Below, piece after piece: positions 34,882-44,072 of a stretch of 64,000 nt of DNA. Location of the stretch: the NCBI GenBank assembly GCA_947652735.1, contig CANTEG010000008.1, forward strand, positions 62,001-126,000, read 5' to 3'. Below the pieces are notes generated by a model. It did no database searches. It was not told the origin of the DNA and saw only the letters and a list, made by a program, of their open reading frames with translations. Made by a program: the position numbers and the translations under genes. Within the stretch, counting starts at the first letter, position 1; every line of letters starts with the position of its first letter. This stretch comes from an uncultured Lachnospiraceae bacterium (GTDB taxonomy: Bacteria > Bacillota > Clostridia > Lachnospirales > Lachnospiraceae).

Positions 34882-36079
34882 GTGTAGAAAAGATATTTTG
34901 ATAATTTCCCATTTTGTTGATTTCCCTGAGGAAAAGGGAAATGACAGGTTTTGTTATTTAGCTGAATTATTATGCGACAAGGGTTATACTGTGGAGATTG
35001 TCACATCTGATTTTATTCACACGAAAAAGGAACATCGTATTTCTAAAAGGGAACAATATAAATACCGGTATAAGCTGATACATGAGCCGGCATACAAAAA
35101 AAATATTTGCCTGCGTCGGTTTTACAGTCACTTTGTATTTGCCCGGAATGTCAAAAAATATTTAATGGTAAGAAAAAAGCCTGATGTAATATATTGTGCA
35201 ATTCCTTCGTTAGACGTGGCTAAGGCTGCCGCAAAATATGCAAAGAAAAATAATATTAAATTTATAATTGATGTTCAGGATTTATGGCCTGAGGCATTTA
35301 AAATGGTATTTCATGTTCCAATTGCCAGTGATTTGATTTTTGCACCAATGCAAATGAAAGCCGATTATGCATATAAACAGGCAGATGCAATTGTAGCAGT
35401 ATCAAAAACCTATGTAAATCGTGCTTTGGCCGTGAACCACAAGTGTCATCAGGGGTTAAGTGTATTTTTAGGAACAGATTTACAGGAATTTGATAAATAC
35501 AAAAGTTCTGAAAAATTGAGTGATAAGGACGGAATTATGCGGCTTGTTTATATTGGAACTTTAGGACACAGCTACGACTTAATCAGTGTATTTGATGCGA
35601 TGTTATGCTTAAAGAAAAAGGGATATGACAACATTCGGTTTTGCGTTGTGGGTGATGGACCGTTAAAAACCAAGTTTGAGGAGTATAGCAGTAAATTAAA
35701 ACTCGACGTGGAATTTACAGGACGATTGGAATATTCGGAGATGGTATATCGATTGACAGAATGTGATATTGCAATTAATCCGATTATACATGGCGCAGCA
35801 CAGAGCATTATAAACAAAGTTGGTGATTATGCAGCAGCAGGACTGCCAGTAATCAGTACACAAGAATGTAAGGAATATCAAAATTTAATAAATAAATATC
35901 AATGTGGTTTTAATTGTGAAAATGGAAATATACAACAATTTGCAAAAACAATTATTTATTTGATAGAGCATCCAAAGGAAATGAAACGGATGGAACAAGC
36001 AAGCCGGAGTCTGGGAGAAGAATTGTTTGACAGAGCTGCCATGTATGAGAAAATATTGAAATTAATTGCTAAGCAGTAG
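34871..36079 (+). CDS. GT4 family glycosyltransferase
   Basis: A 402-residue GT-B glycosyltransferase of family 4. The N-terminal acceptor domain opens with DILIISHFVDFPEEKGNDR, a WbuB-like start. The donor domain contains LVYIGTLGHSYD, CVVGDGPLK, FTGRLEYSEM and the GDYAAAGLPVIST segment that holds the nucleotide sugar. It adds one hexose, amino sugar or deoxyhexose to the lipid-linked repeat unit at the cytoplasmic face. Which sugar cannot be determined. Confidence 0.88.
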   Translation: MVNKCRKDILIISHFVDFPEEKGNDRFCYLAELLCDKGYTVEIVTSDFIHTKKEHRISKREQYKYRYKLIHEPAYKKNICLRRFYSHFVFARNVKKYLMVRKKPDVIYCAIPSLDVAKAAAKYAKKNNIKFIIDVQDLWPEAFKMVFHVPIASDLIFAPMQMKADYAYKQADAIVAVSKTYVNRALAVNHKCHQGLSVFLGTDLQEFDKYKSSEKLSDKDGIMRLVYIGTLGHSYDLISVFDAMLCLKKKGYDNIRFCVVGDGPLKTKFEEYSSKLKLDVEFTGRLEYSEMVYRLTECDIAINPIIHGAAQSIINKVGDYAAAGLPVISTQECKEYQNLINKYQCGFNCENGNIQQFAKTIIYLIEHPKEMKRMEQASRSLGEELFDRAAMYEKILKLIAKQ

Positions 36080-36093
36080 TAGAGGAATACACT

Positions 36094-36522
36094 ATGGAAA
36101 ACAACGAAAAAAAAACAATAGGATACACAACCGGAGTCTATGATTTATTTCACATAGGGCACCTGAACATACTGCGCAGGGCAAAAGAACAGTGTGACTA
36201 CCTGATTGTAGGTGTTTCCACGGACAAGCTTGTGGAGGAATACAAGAAAAAAAAGCCGGTTATACCATTTCAGGAGAGGATAGAAATTGTCGGGGCAATC
36301 AAGTATGTAGATAAGGTCGTTCCGCAGGAGACACTGGATAAGCTTGTGGCATGGGAAGAGTATAAATTTGATGTCATGTTTCATGGAAGCGACTGGAAAG
36401 GGTCACAATTATATCAGAATATCGAAAAAAGGCTGAATGAGGTTGGCGTACAGATTGTATACCTGCCGCACACGACAGGAACGTCATCAACGATGTTGAC
36501 GGAGAAATTACAAAATATGTGA
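36094..36522 (+). CDS. Glycerol-3-phosphate cytidylyltransferase-like (TagD/Gct)
   Basis: A 142-residue nucleotidyltransferase that should form CDP-glycerol from CTP and glycerol-3-phosphate. The HxGH motif is in GVYDLFHIGHLNILRRAKE, and the C-terminal FHGSDWKG and PHTTGTSST match the TagD RTxGISTT motif. Length is typical. Base composition is more balanced than the neighbouring A+T-rich genes. CDP-glycerol could supply glycerol phosphate for one of the two LicD transferases in the locus. CDP-ribitol or CDP-ethanolamine synthesis is less likely by motif. Confidence 0.85.
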   Translation: MENNEKKTIGYTTGVYDLFHIGHLNILRRAKEQCDYLIVGVSTDKLVEEYKKKKPVIPFQERIEIVGAIKYVDKVVPQETLDKLVAWEEYKFDVMFHGSDWKGSQLYQNIEKRLNEVGVQIVYLPHTTGTSSTMLTEKLQNM

Positions 36523-36532
36523 GGATTTGAGG

Positions 36533-37705
36533 ATGGAGTTAGTCAGTGCAAAAGAATGCTGTGGCTGCCGTACATGTGTGGCAGTCTGCCCAATGCAAGC
36601 TATTTCTGTTGTAAAGGATAAGTATGGTTTTGAGCAGATTGAGATAAATCAGGAGAAATGTATTAATTGTGGCAAGTGTCAGGTAGTGTGTCCAATACTG
36701 AATACCGTAAAAAATAAGGAGCACTATACCTGTGGGTCGGCATATGCCGTATCGGAAAACGCAAGACGGCATGGCTCAAGTGGTGGTTTGTTTGGTACCT
36801 TTGCAAAAAAGGTTTTGGAAGATGGCGGTGTCATTTATGGAGCTGCATTTGACAAGTACCTGAAACTACGCACAACGCGGGCGGTGAATGAGGCAGAGCT
36901 GATACCGCTGTATAAGTCCAAATATTTACTGTGTGACACTGGAAATTCTTTTGCGGAAATTAAAGCAGACTTAGATGCAGGGAAGCATGTGCTGTACTGT
37001 TCATCACCCTGCCGGGTTGCGGGATTAAGAAGATTTTTGGGAAAGGATTATGAAAATCTGCTTCTGGTTGATTTTGCGTGTCATGGGGTTGGAAGTCAGG
37101 ATTTGTTTGATAAATCCGTTCAATACATAGAGAAGAAAAAGGGAATTGCCATTAAGAAATTCAGCTTCCGCCATAAACCGAAAAATGCGTCATCGCGTTA
37201 TTACTATTGTTATAGTTTCGGAAGAAAGGGCAAAAAGCATGGGAAAAGTGATTTATATTTAACATTTCCATACTACCATGCTTACTGTAAAAGTCTGGCA
37301 TACAGGGAATGCTGCTATCAATGTCCGTATGCTGACGGGGACAGAGCGGGTGACATTACGATTGGCGATTTTCATTCTATTGGAAAATATGAACCCGATG
37401 CTGACAGATTTAATATTTCCATGTTTGTATGCAATACCGAAAAGGGACAGAACTTTTTTGAGACGGTGAAGGACAGCTTGAAAGTAATGTCTTATGAGTG
37501 GGAGACGATAAGGTATAACAACAGGTTTTGCGGCGGAGAGGATATGCCGGCAGTCAGGAAGCCGTTTATGGATATGATTTCCAGCGGGCAGTTTGAAAAG
37601 GCAGTGAAGAAGTACCTGAATCCTTATAAAAACTGGCGGATTCTGTATTACCATCTGCCGAAATGGATACGGGAGTTTGGCAGAAAGGTATTAGGTGGAG
37701 AGTAA
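36533..37705 (+). CDS. Ferredoxin-domain F420 hydrogenase/dehydrogenase beta-subunit-like protein
   Basis: A 390-residue protein with two N-terminal 4Fe-4S motifs (CCGCRTCVAVCP and CINCGKCQVVCP). A domain like the F420-reducing hydrogenase/dehydrogenase beta subunit follows (SGGLFGTFAKKVLEDG, VLYCSSPCRVAGLRRFLG, CHGVGSQDLFD). A second cysteine cluster (CCYQCPYADGDRAGDITIGDF) is typical of the C-terminal domain. Homologues occur in many polysaccharide loci, usually beside a pyruvyl transferase, with unproven function. No pyruvyl transferase is present here. ATG 36533 is chosen over an upstream TTG. Confidence 0.82.
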   Translation: MELVSAKECCGCRTCVAVCPMQAISVVKDKYGFEQIEINQEKCINCGKCQVVCPILNTVKNKEHYTCGSAYAVSENARRHGSSGGLFGTFAKKVLEDGGVIYGAAFDKYLKLRTTRAVNEAELIPLYKSKYLLCDTGNSFAEIKADLDAGKHVLYCSSPCRVAGLRRFLGKDYENLLLVDFACHGVGSQDLFDKSVQYIEKKKGIAIKKFSFRHKPKNASSRYYYCYSFGRKGKKHGKSDLYLTFPYYHAYCKSLAYRECCYQCPYADGDRAGDITIGDFHSIGKYEPDADRFNISMFVCNTEKGQNFFETVKDSLKVMSYEWETIRYNNRFCGGEDMPAVRKPFMDMISSGQFEKAVKKYLNPYKNWRILYYHLPKWIREFGRKVLGGE

Positions 37706-37706
37706 G

Positions 37707-38603
37707 ATGGAACTGAAATATATGCGTAAGGATTTGACGGATGCATATGGTATTTTGGAGCTTCAGGACAAGATTCTGGAAATTGCAGTATATATAGACA
37801 ACTTTTGTAATGAGCATGGGATTGATTACTGCCTGATGGGTGGTTCCGCCCTCGGTGCAAAACGGCATGGAGGATTTATTCCGTGGGATGATGATTTGGA
37901 TATTTTTATGACCCCTGATAATTATGAAAAGTTCAGAAAAAGTTTCCGCAAGTATGGAGATAAAGAGAACTATTATCTTCAGGAATGGGGAAGACAGAAA
38001 AATGGCCAGGTTACTGTACCTAAGCTCAGGATGAACGGGACAACCTACATGGAGGAGCTGATAAAGGACTGGGATATTCATCAGGGAATTTATGTTGATA
38101 TTTTTATATTGCACACATGTCCTGATTCGAAAATCAAGCAGCTTTGGCAGTGTTTTTGGGCGAAATGTGTTGTGGTCAAGGGTCTGTCCATGAGGAGTTA
38201 TAACCGTCAGACGGGAATTAGGAAAGCGTTGCTTGGTGTGGCGAAGTTTTTGCCTGAGAAGGTAATGGTTTCGTATGGGCTGAAGCAGGTGTACAGGTTT
38301 CGGAATGAGGAGTCAAAGCTTTATTGTAATTTCCTAGGTAAGGCTGGCTTTAAGAAAGGGCTGTATCCAAAGGTCTTTTTTGCAAAGACGATAAAGGCTC
38401 CGTTTGAAACTGTTAAGCTTCGTGTTCCGAAGGGACTGGATAAGTTCCTTAAGGCCAGGTTTGGCGATTATATGAAGATTCCGTCAGCAGACAGGATTAA
38501 GTGGGAACAGCATGCATATAAGTGGGATTGTGACAGGTCTTTTGTGGACTATATGCCTAAGGGCATGAAGCATGAGTTTCGGGATGAGAGAAAGCTTGTA
38601 TGA
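37707..38603 (+). CDS. LicD family phosphotransferase
   Basis: A 298-residue LicD-type nucleotidyltransferase-fold enzyme, with DYCLMGGSALGAKRHGG and the IPWDDDLDIFM metal-binding motif near residues 43-70. LicD relatives transfer phosphocholine, glycerol phosphate or ribitol phosphate from CDP-activated donors to glycans. The TagD-like gene two genes upstream makes glycerol phosphate the most likely group. The ATG at 37707 follows AGGTGGAG and comes just after the previous stop. A second LicD gene lies at 44.1 kb. Confidence 0.85.
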   Translation: MELKYMRKDLTDAYGILELQDKILEIAVYIDNFCNEHGIDYCLMGGSALGAKRHGGFIPWDDDLDIFMTPDNYEKFRKSFRKYGDKENYYLQEWGRQKNGQVTVPKLRMNGTTYMEELIKDWDIHQGIYVDIFILHTCPDSKIKQLWQCFWAKCVVVKGLSMRSYNRQTGIRKALLGVAKFLPEKVMVSYGLKQVYRFRNEESKLYCNFLGKAGFKKGLYPKVFFAKTIKAPFETVKLRVPKGLDKFLKARFGDYMKIPSADRIKWEQHAYKWDCDRSFVDYMPKGMKHEFRDERKLV

Positions 38604-38648
38604 AGTTGGTTTGAATAATTACTAAATTAGAAGCATGAAAGGTAGAAT

Positions 38649-39557
38649 ATGAAACGGATAATTGTAAGGTTGCAGGGAGGATTGGGAAATCAGTTATTTC
38701 AGCTTGCCTATGCAAAAAAACAATATTTAGAGGGCGGATTTAATGAAGTTGTTTTAGATACATCATACTTCAAAAGAAAGCATATTCAACAAATCCAACT
38801 TAATAAAATTAAACTGGACAAGGAGATTCTTATGAAATCAGAATCGGATGTCTGGGTAGAACTTCTTTATGCAATATATAGAGGCATATTTAGGTTATAT
38901 TTCAAATTTAGTGCTAATGATGACATGCAAATGTTTATCCGTACTTTTAGGAGAGAAATTTTTTTCTGCAAAAAAAAGGCTGATGAATACGTAAATAAAA
39001 GAAATATCAGATATTGTGCAGGATATTACCAAAGTTGTGAAATAGCAGAATATATAAAATATGATGATTATAAAGTAATGAATATGGGTTTGCAGGCGGA
39101 GATGTATTATGAGAAAATCAAGAATTGCGACGAAACAATAGCTGTAAGTATTAGAATGGGAGAGGATTACAAGCGGTTTGGGTGGCCTGTATGTAAAAAG
39201 GTTTATTATACTGAAGGGGTAAAGAGGTTGTTATCAATTTACCCGCATGCAAGTATATTTGTATTTTCAGATTGTATAAACGATGTTGAAACAGAAAACT
39301 GGTTTTCCAGCTTTCAACGAGTTACATTAATAAAAGGTATTAATGCACCAGAAGGAATTGCTCTTATGAAAGAATGCAATAATTTTGTTATTTCTAATTC
39401 TACATTTGCGTGGTGGGGAGCTCATTTGTCAAAAAATAATGAAAAAAATATAGTTGCTCCTAAATTTTTTTATCGTGGAAAAGAGATGAAAGGCTCATTA
39501 TTAGATAATGGGGAAATGGTTTTTTTGGATAATTTTACTGGGGCATTAGTTGTATAG
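38649..39557 (+). CDS. GT11 family alpha-1,2-fucosyltransferase-like protein
   Basis: A 302-residue GT11 enzyme that should transfer L-fucose (or a related sugar) from GDP-fucose. The N-terminal VRLQGGLGNQLFQLAYA, the SIRMGEDYKR donor-binding segment and the C-terminal FVISNSTFAWWGAHLS are family signatures. GDP-fucose synthesis genes (gmd, fcl, fkp) are not in this window, so they must lie elsewhere or the donor differs. The composition becomes strongly A+T-rich from this gene to 48.6 kb. Confidence 0.9.
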   Translation: MKRIIVRLQGGLGNQLFQLAYAKKQYLEGGFNEVVLDTSYFKRKHIQQIQLNKIKLDKEILMKSESDVWVELLYAIYRGIFRLYFKFSANDDMQMFIRTFRREIFFCKKKADEYVNKRNIRYCAGYYQSCEIAEYIKYDDYKVMNMGLQAEMYYEKIKNCDETIAVSIRMGEDYKRFGWPVCKKVYYTEGVKRLLSIYPHASIFVFSDCINDVETENWFSSFQRVTLIKGINAPEGIALMKECNNFVISNSTFAWWGAHLSKNNEKNIVAPKFFYRGKEMKGSLLDNGEMVFLDNFTGALVV

Positions 39558-39570
39558 GAGTGAGCAATGT

Positions 39571-40368
39571 ATGAGGTATGCTTGTGGAATAGTACTTTAT
39601 AATCCATCATGTGAAAATATTGACCATTTAAAAGAAATAGTCCGGGAATTTGAGTTGGTATTTATATGGGATAATTCGGAATGCAACGAAAAATATGTTG
39701 CTGAAATACAAAAAATGTCAGATGAATATATCTATTTGAAAAAAAATGCAGGATTAGCAAAGCCATATAATTTTTTTCTTAACATGTGTGAAAAAAAAGA
39801 TGTTGATATTTTATGTATTCTTGATCAGGACACACAATTTGATGTTGAAAAAATAAAGAGAATCAAAAAGAATATAGCACATGATATTTCAAGGAAAGAT
39901 GCAATATATGCACCAAGGTTAAAAAATACATCACAAAAAGACTGGGTTATTAATTCAAACTCCTTTTTAAATGTTAATGTTTTAAAGGATAATTCAATTA
40001 TATATGATGAGTTTTATTATCTGGATCGGCTTGACGCTGACTTTTGCCGTCAAATTAGAGCAAAGAATTTACAGATTAAGATATATGAGGATATTATTAT
40101 AGACCATAGAATTGGTGAAGGCGATAGAGGGAGTCATGCACCAATTAGGCATTATTACATGTTTAGGAATAGGAGATATTTCAATTATAAATTTTATCCA
40201 TACATACACGCAAAAATAAGAACAATTTTGCAGGATTTAAAACATATTTTAAGTATTTTATTATATGAGAAAGAAAAGGTATGCAAAATCAGTCAATTAT
40301 TTAAAGGTATTAGGAGTTATAAGAATTATCTTGAGCAAACGCAAGATAATAAAAAGGAGAACATATAA
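39571..40368 (+). CDS. GT2 family glycosyltransferase (rhamnosyltransferase-like)
   Basis: A 265-residue GT-A transferase. YACGIVLYNPSCENIDHLKEIV at the N-terminus and CILDQDTQF (the DxD position) resemble rhamnosyltransferase-type GT2 enzymes. DRLDADFCRQIRAKN and FRNRRYF later are also typical. ATG 39571 follows AGGAG by 10 bases; the longer TTG frame overlaps the previous gene. The next gene begins at its stop codon. The sugar added is unknown. Confidence 0.85.
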   Translation: MRYACGIVLYNPSCENIDHLKEIVREFELVFIWDNSECNEKYVAEIQKMSDEYIYLKKNAGLAKPYNFFLNMCEKKDVDILCILDQDTQFDVEKIKRIKKNIAHDISRKDAIYAPRLKNTSQKDWVINSNSFLNVNVLKDNSIIYDEFYYLDRLDADFCRQIRAKNLQIKIYEDIIIDHRIGEGDRGSHAPIRHYYMFRNRRYFNYKFYPYIHAKIRTILQDLKHILSILLYEKEKVCKISQLFKGIRSYKNYLEQTQDNKKENI

Positions 40369-41624
40369 TGTATTTTATAAGTATTTTTTTGATAGGTGCA
40401 ATGCTTGTGTTTGCTTTATTATTAAAAGCAAAGATATACCACCCCATTGTAATTATGTCGACAATGTGGGGGTTATTAATTTTATTTCATAAGATGTCAA
40501 GTAATGTTTTGTATCCTGCAAGTGATAAAGCACTTTTATTAATTACAGTGGGTCTTTTGTTTTTTGGTTTTGGCTCAATTTTAGAAGGATATTTGTTTGG
40601 CAGGTTTCAATTGAAAATTGGGCAAAAAAACATATTAAAAAAAACAAATGTAAATAGTTATGTCTTAAATACTAAAATGGTAATTATTATTGTCATTATC
40701 GCGATTATCATGATGATACCAAGTGCTAAATTAGCATATGATTATTTGAAAGATGGTGCCAGTTTATGGGCAATTAGGTATATATTGGGTAGTGAAATAA
40801 TTTATAATCGTACTATTTCAATTTTCTTCAGCTATGTAGTAAATACTACTACCTATTTAGTTGTACCATTAAGTGTATATTTAATTTTAAAGAAGGACAA
40901 ACATGCATTTTTTGTAATGCTTATAACAATTATATTGTTATCTCTTCATGTTTTGACCAAGGCAGGACGATTGATGTTGCTTTATTTGCTGGTTTCTGTA
41001 GCTGTTGTTACATTGTTTGGTAATAAAAAAATTAATAAAAAGAACATATTAGCGTTTATTGGTTTGTCTTTGGGGGTTTTAATTGTTTTGGTAATGGTAT
41101 CAGATAGCCGTGACACTAACTTTTGGAAATCCATGCGTGAATATTCAGTTTCCAGTATTACCTTTTTTTCTTTAAAGGTAGAAAAATTTAATTTGCCATA
41201 TGCACATGGTGGATTTTCATGGTATGGTATTTTTTCGCCAATATACAATATAATAGAAATATTGACAGGACATGAAATGGGTGCTAGTGTAAATAACCTT
41301 ATTGATTATATTAATCGAATTGATTATATTAATCCTTCGGGCGAAACATTTAATTTCTTTGCCACCTCCTTTTTCAGATTTTATGGAGATGGAGGGACAT
41401 TTTGTGTAATATTATTCTCTTTTATTTGGGGTATTATTTGTACGTTCTTTTACAAAAAATTATGCCAGAACATTAATTTGAGGTCGATGTTTTGTTATAA
41501 TCTGATGGTATATGGAATGGCAACCTCTGTTATGAGTTTTATATTTGCCGATCCTGGGGTGGTAATATCACTTCTTTTGGTATATTTGGTTACAAAAAAG
41601 GATGATGCATATGAAAAAACATAA
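40368..41624 (+). CDS. Wzy-type polysaccharide polymerase
   Basis: A 418-residue integral membrane protein with about ten hydrophobic helices and one long extracytoplasmic loop (after SDSRDTNFWKSMREYS). This is the usual topology of oligosaccharide repeat-unit polymerases. Sequence conservation of Wzy is low, so the call rests on topology, length and position beside flippase and glycosyltransferase genes. AAAAGGAGA precedes the start. It should link flipped repeat units into polymer on the outer face of the membrane. Confidence 0.8.
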   Translation: MYFISIFLIGAMLVFALLLKAKIYHPIVIMSTMWGLLILFHKMSSNVLYPASDKALLLITVGLLFFGFGSILEGYLFGRFQLKIGQKNILKKTNVNSYVLNTKMVIIIVIIAIIMMIPSAKLAYDYLKDGASLWAIRYILGSEIIYNRTISIFFSYVVNTTTYLVVPLSVYLILKKDKHAFFVMLITIILLSLHVLTKAGRLMLLYLLVSVAVVTLFGNKKINKKNILAFIGLSLGVLIVLVMVSDSRDTNFWKSMREYSVSSITFFSLKVEKFNLPYAHGGFSWYGIFSPIYNIIEILTGHEMGASVNNLIDYINRIDYINPSGETFNFFATSFFRFYGDGGTFCVILFSFIWGIICTFFYKKLCQNINLRSMFCYNLMVYGMATSVMSFIFADPGVVISLLLVYLVTKKDDAYEKT

Positions 41625-42621
41625 ATGCGAAATAAAAATTTCAATAGTTGTACCTATATATAATTCGGAAAAGTATTTGACAAAATGTTTAGAATCTATT
41701 GCGGGACAATCTTATAATAATTTTGAAGTAATAATGATAAATGATGGTTCCACAGATTTGAGCGAGCAAATTTGTGCTGGATTTATCAAGGATAACAGGT
41801 TTAAATTATATAATCAAAATAATCAGGGCGTGAGTGCAGCTAGAAATAATGGAATAGAAAAAAGTAGTGGTAATTATATAGCGTTTATAGATAGTGATGA
41901 TTTTATAGCAGAAGATTATTTAGAGAAGTTAGTGAATATATGTAATGGCGATGAGGATTTAATCGTTGGAGGCATTATTTATCACAATGAATACAAAATA
42001 AGAAAACGAAACCAAAATCAAAAAAGGGTGCCAATGGATGATACAAAAATCAATACTAATGTATATCAGGAATACCTTAATCAATTAAAAAAACGAATAC
42101 CTGAGCCTTGTTTTGGTGCACCATATGGAAAACTTTTTAATAGGATTACAATTTTGGATAATCAGTTAAGGTTTGAAAATGGACAAAACCTTGCAGAAGA
42201 TTTGGTTTTCAATTTGAGATTTTTACAAAGTGCTGTTAGTGTCAAAGCTACTAATTATACAGGGTACTATTACAGGATGTTTGTTGCAAGCTCTCTTTCC
42301 AGGATTGCACACAGTCATGATTATACAAGGCAAAGATGGAGCATTGTTGTCAAGGAATATAATTGCCTGTTTGCAGGGGATAAAATTAATAATAGTGAAC
42401 GAATAAACAGGATTGCTGAAAAAAATATAGTTTTGTCTGCTTTGTGCGATAAAAATATGGGTATTGCCCAAAAGAAACAAACATTTAATAGAATTAATAA
42501 TGCCAATAAGAACAGTGTTTTTTGGGTGGAATATGTTAAAGTTATATGGAAAAATTGTTTAAAAAGGGTTTATCGGTGTATGCAATTACTTGTATTTAAG
42601 ATTAGGAGTCTAAAGGGATGA
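41611..42621 (+). CDS. GT2 family glycosyltransferase
   Basis: A 336-residue GT2 enzyme with SIVVPIYNSEKYLTKCLESIAGQ, VIMINDGSTD and the metal-binding DxD within AFIDSDDFI. It is the commonest type of EPS glycosyltransferase, adding a sugar to the lipid-linked unit. The gene overlaps the polymerase gene. ATG 41611 is favoured by spacing from AAAAGG; ATG 41602 is possible. The ~240-residue C-terminal part contains the GQNLAEDLVFNLRFL helix common in such proteins. Confidence 0.9.
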   Translation: MKKHKCEIKISIVVPIYNSEKYLTKCLESIAGQSYNNFEVIMINDGSTDLSEQICAGFIKDNRFKLYNQNNQGVSAARNNGIEKSSGNYIAFIDSDDFIAEDYLEKLVNICNGDEDLIVGGIIYHNEYKIRKRNQNQKRVPMDDTKINTNVYQEYLNQLKKRIPEPCFGAPYGKLFNRITILDNQLRFENGQNLAEDLVFNLRFLQSAVSVKATNYTGYYYRMFVASSLSRIAHSHDYTRQRWSIVVKEYNCLFAGDKINNSERINRIAEKNIVLSALCDKNMGIAQKKQTFNRINNANKNSVFWVEYVKVIWKNCLKRVYRCMQLLVFKIRSLKG

Positions 42622-44072
42622 AATCACCAAGTATTGTTAAAAATTACATATATGATTCTTTGTACCATATTATGACATTTTTTATCCCATTAATAACGAC
42701 ACCTTATTTGGCGAGAGTTTTACAACCAGAGGGTGTGGGTACTTTTAGTTATGTACTTTCAATACAAACATACTTCTCCATGTTTGCAGCATTAGGCACG
42801 ATTACATATGGAGCGAGGGTTATTGCCCAAAGTAGAGATGATAAGAAATCATTGAGTGAAAATTTTTGGGGAATAGAAATTTTAACCATTATTACGTCGG
42901 CTGTATCCATCTTTTTTTGGCTTATTTTAAGTGCTGTTGTGAAAAACACAGCTTATTTTTTAATATTAACAATTAATATATTGGCAACAACATTTGATAT
43001 CTCCTGGTTTTTTTCAGGCTTGGAATTATTTAAAACATTGTCAATACGGAATGGCTTATTTAAAATAATAGGGGCTATATTTATTTTTACTTTTGTAAAA
43101 TCTCCTGATGATTTATTTATTTATTTTATGATATATAGTTCGACCGCGTTGTGCTCTAGTATATCTTTGTGGGTTAAGTTAAAAAAATATATTAATAAGA
43201 TCAAATTGACTGATTTAAAAATAGGAAAACATTTTAGAGAAACTTTAATATATTTTTTACCTACGATTGCAACATCTATTTATACTGTTTTGGATAAAAC
43301 ATTAATAGGTTTAATTGTCAGGGAGCCAAAAGAAAATGGATTTTATGAACAGGCAAACCAGATTGTTAATATTGCTAAAACAGTGACATTTGGTTCCATA
43401 AATACCATTTTAGGTACAAGACTTTCTTATTTGTTTTCTAAAGGCAGTTTTGATGAAATGAAACAAAAGCTACATACAGCAATTGATTTTGTTTTTTTAA
43501 TTGGGTATGGGATGGTTTTTGGTGTTATTGTTGTTGCTAAAGATTTTGTTTTTTTATATTTTGGTGAAGGATATGATAAAGTAACATATTTACTTTATTT
43601 TCTTATGCCTATCGTAATGATAATCAGTATAAGCGCTTGTTTGAGTAACCAGTATTATGTTCCGGTTGGAAAGCGGCTTACGAGTGCCAAATATATTATA
43701 TATGGCAGTGTTACTAATTTTGCACTAAATCTATGTTTAATTCCATGGTTAAAGTCGATAGGGGCATGTATAGCAACTTTAATAGCAGAACTGCTTATTT
43801 CCATACTATGTGTAAAAGGCTGTGATAATTATTTGAACTGGCATGACATATGGATTAAAAGTGTTAAAAAAGTAATTGCTGGAGTTAGTATGTTTTTAGG
43901 CGTTTCGAGCTTGAATTTTCTGCTTCTTAACTGTAAAGTAGGAACGAGATTTTTGGTTGATGTAGTTACAGGAATGGGTATTTATTTTATAATGCTTATT
44001 TTGTTTAAGGATAGCAGTTTGTCTATTCTGATAGATTGGATTGACAAAAGGAGAAGTAAAAGTGGAAAATAA
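42618..44072 (+). CDS. Wzx-type lipid-linked oligosaccharide flippase
   Basis: A 484-residue MATE/MOP-superfamily membrane protein with about 12-14 helices. The N-terminal FIPLITTPYLARVLQPEGVGTFSY is typical of Wzx flippases. It moves undecaprenyl-linked repeat units across the membrane for the polymerase. The gene overlaps the GT2 gene by four bases and its end overlaps the next LicD gene's ribosome-binding region. Confidence 0.92.
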   Translation: MKSPSIVKNYIYDSLYHIMTFFIPLITTPYLARVLQPEGVGTFSYVLSIQTYFSMFAALGTITYGARVIAQSRDDKKSLSENFWGIEILTIITSAVSIFFWLILSAVVKNTAYFLILTINILATTFDISWFFSGLELFKTLSIRNGLFKIIGAIFIFTFVKSPDDLFIYFMIYSSTALCSSISLWVKLKKYINKIKLTDLKIGKHFRETLIYFLPTIATSIYTVLDKTLIGLIVREPKENGFYEQANQIVNIAKTVTFGSINTILGTRLSYLFSKGSFDEMKQKLHTAIDFVFLIGYGMVFGVIVVAKDFVFLYFGEGYDKVTYLLYFLMPIVMIISISACLSNQYYVPVGKRLTSAKYIIYGSVTNFALNLCLIPWLKSIGACIATLIAELLISILCVKGCDNYLNWHDIWIKSVKKVIAGVSMFLGVSSLNFLLLNCKVGTRFLVDVVTGMGIYFIMLILFKDSSLSILIDWIDKRRSKSGK

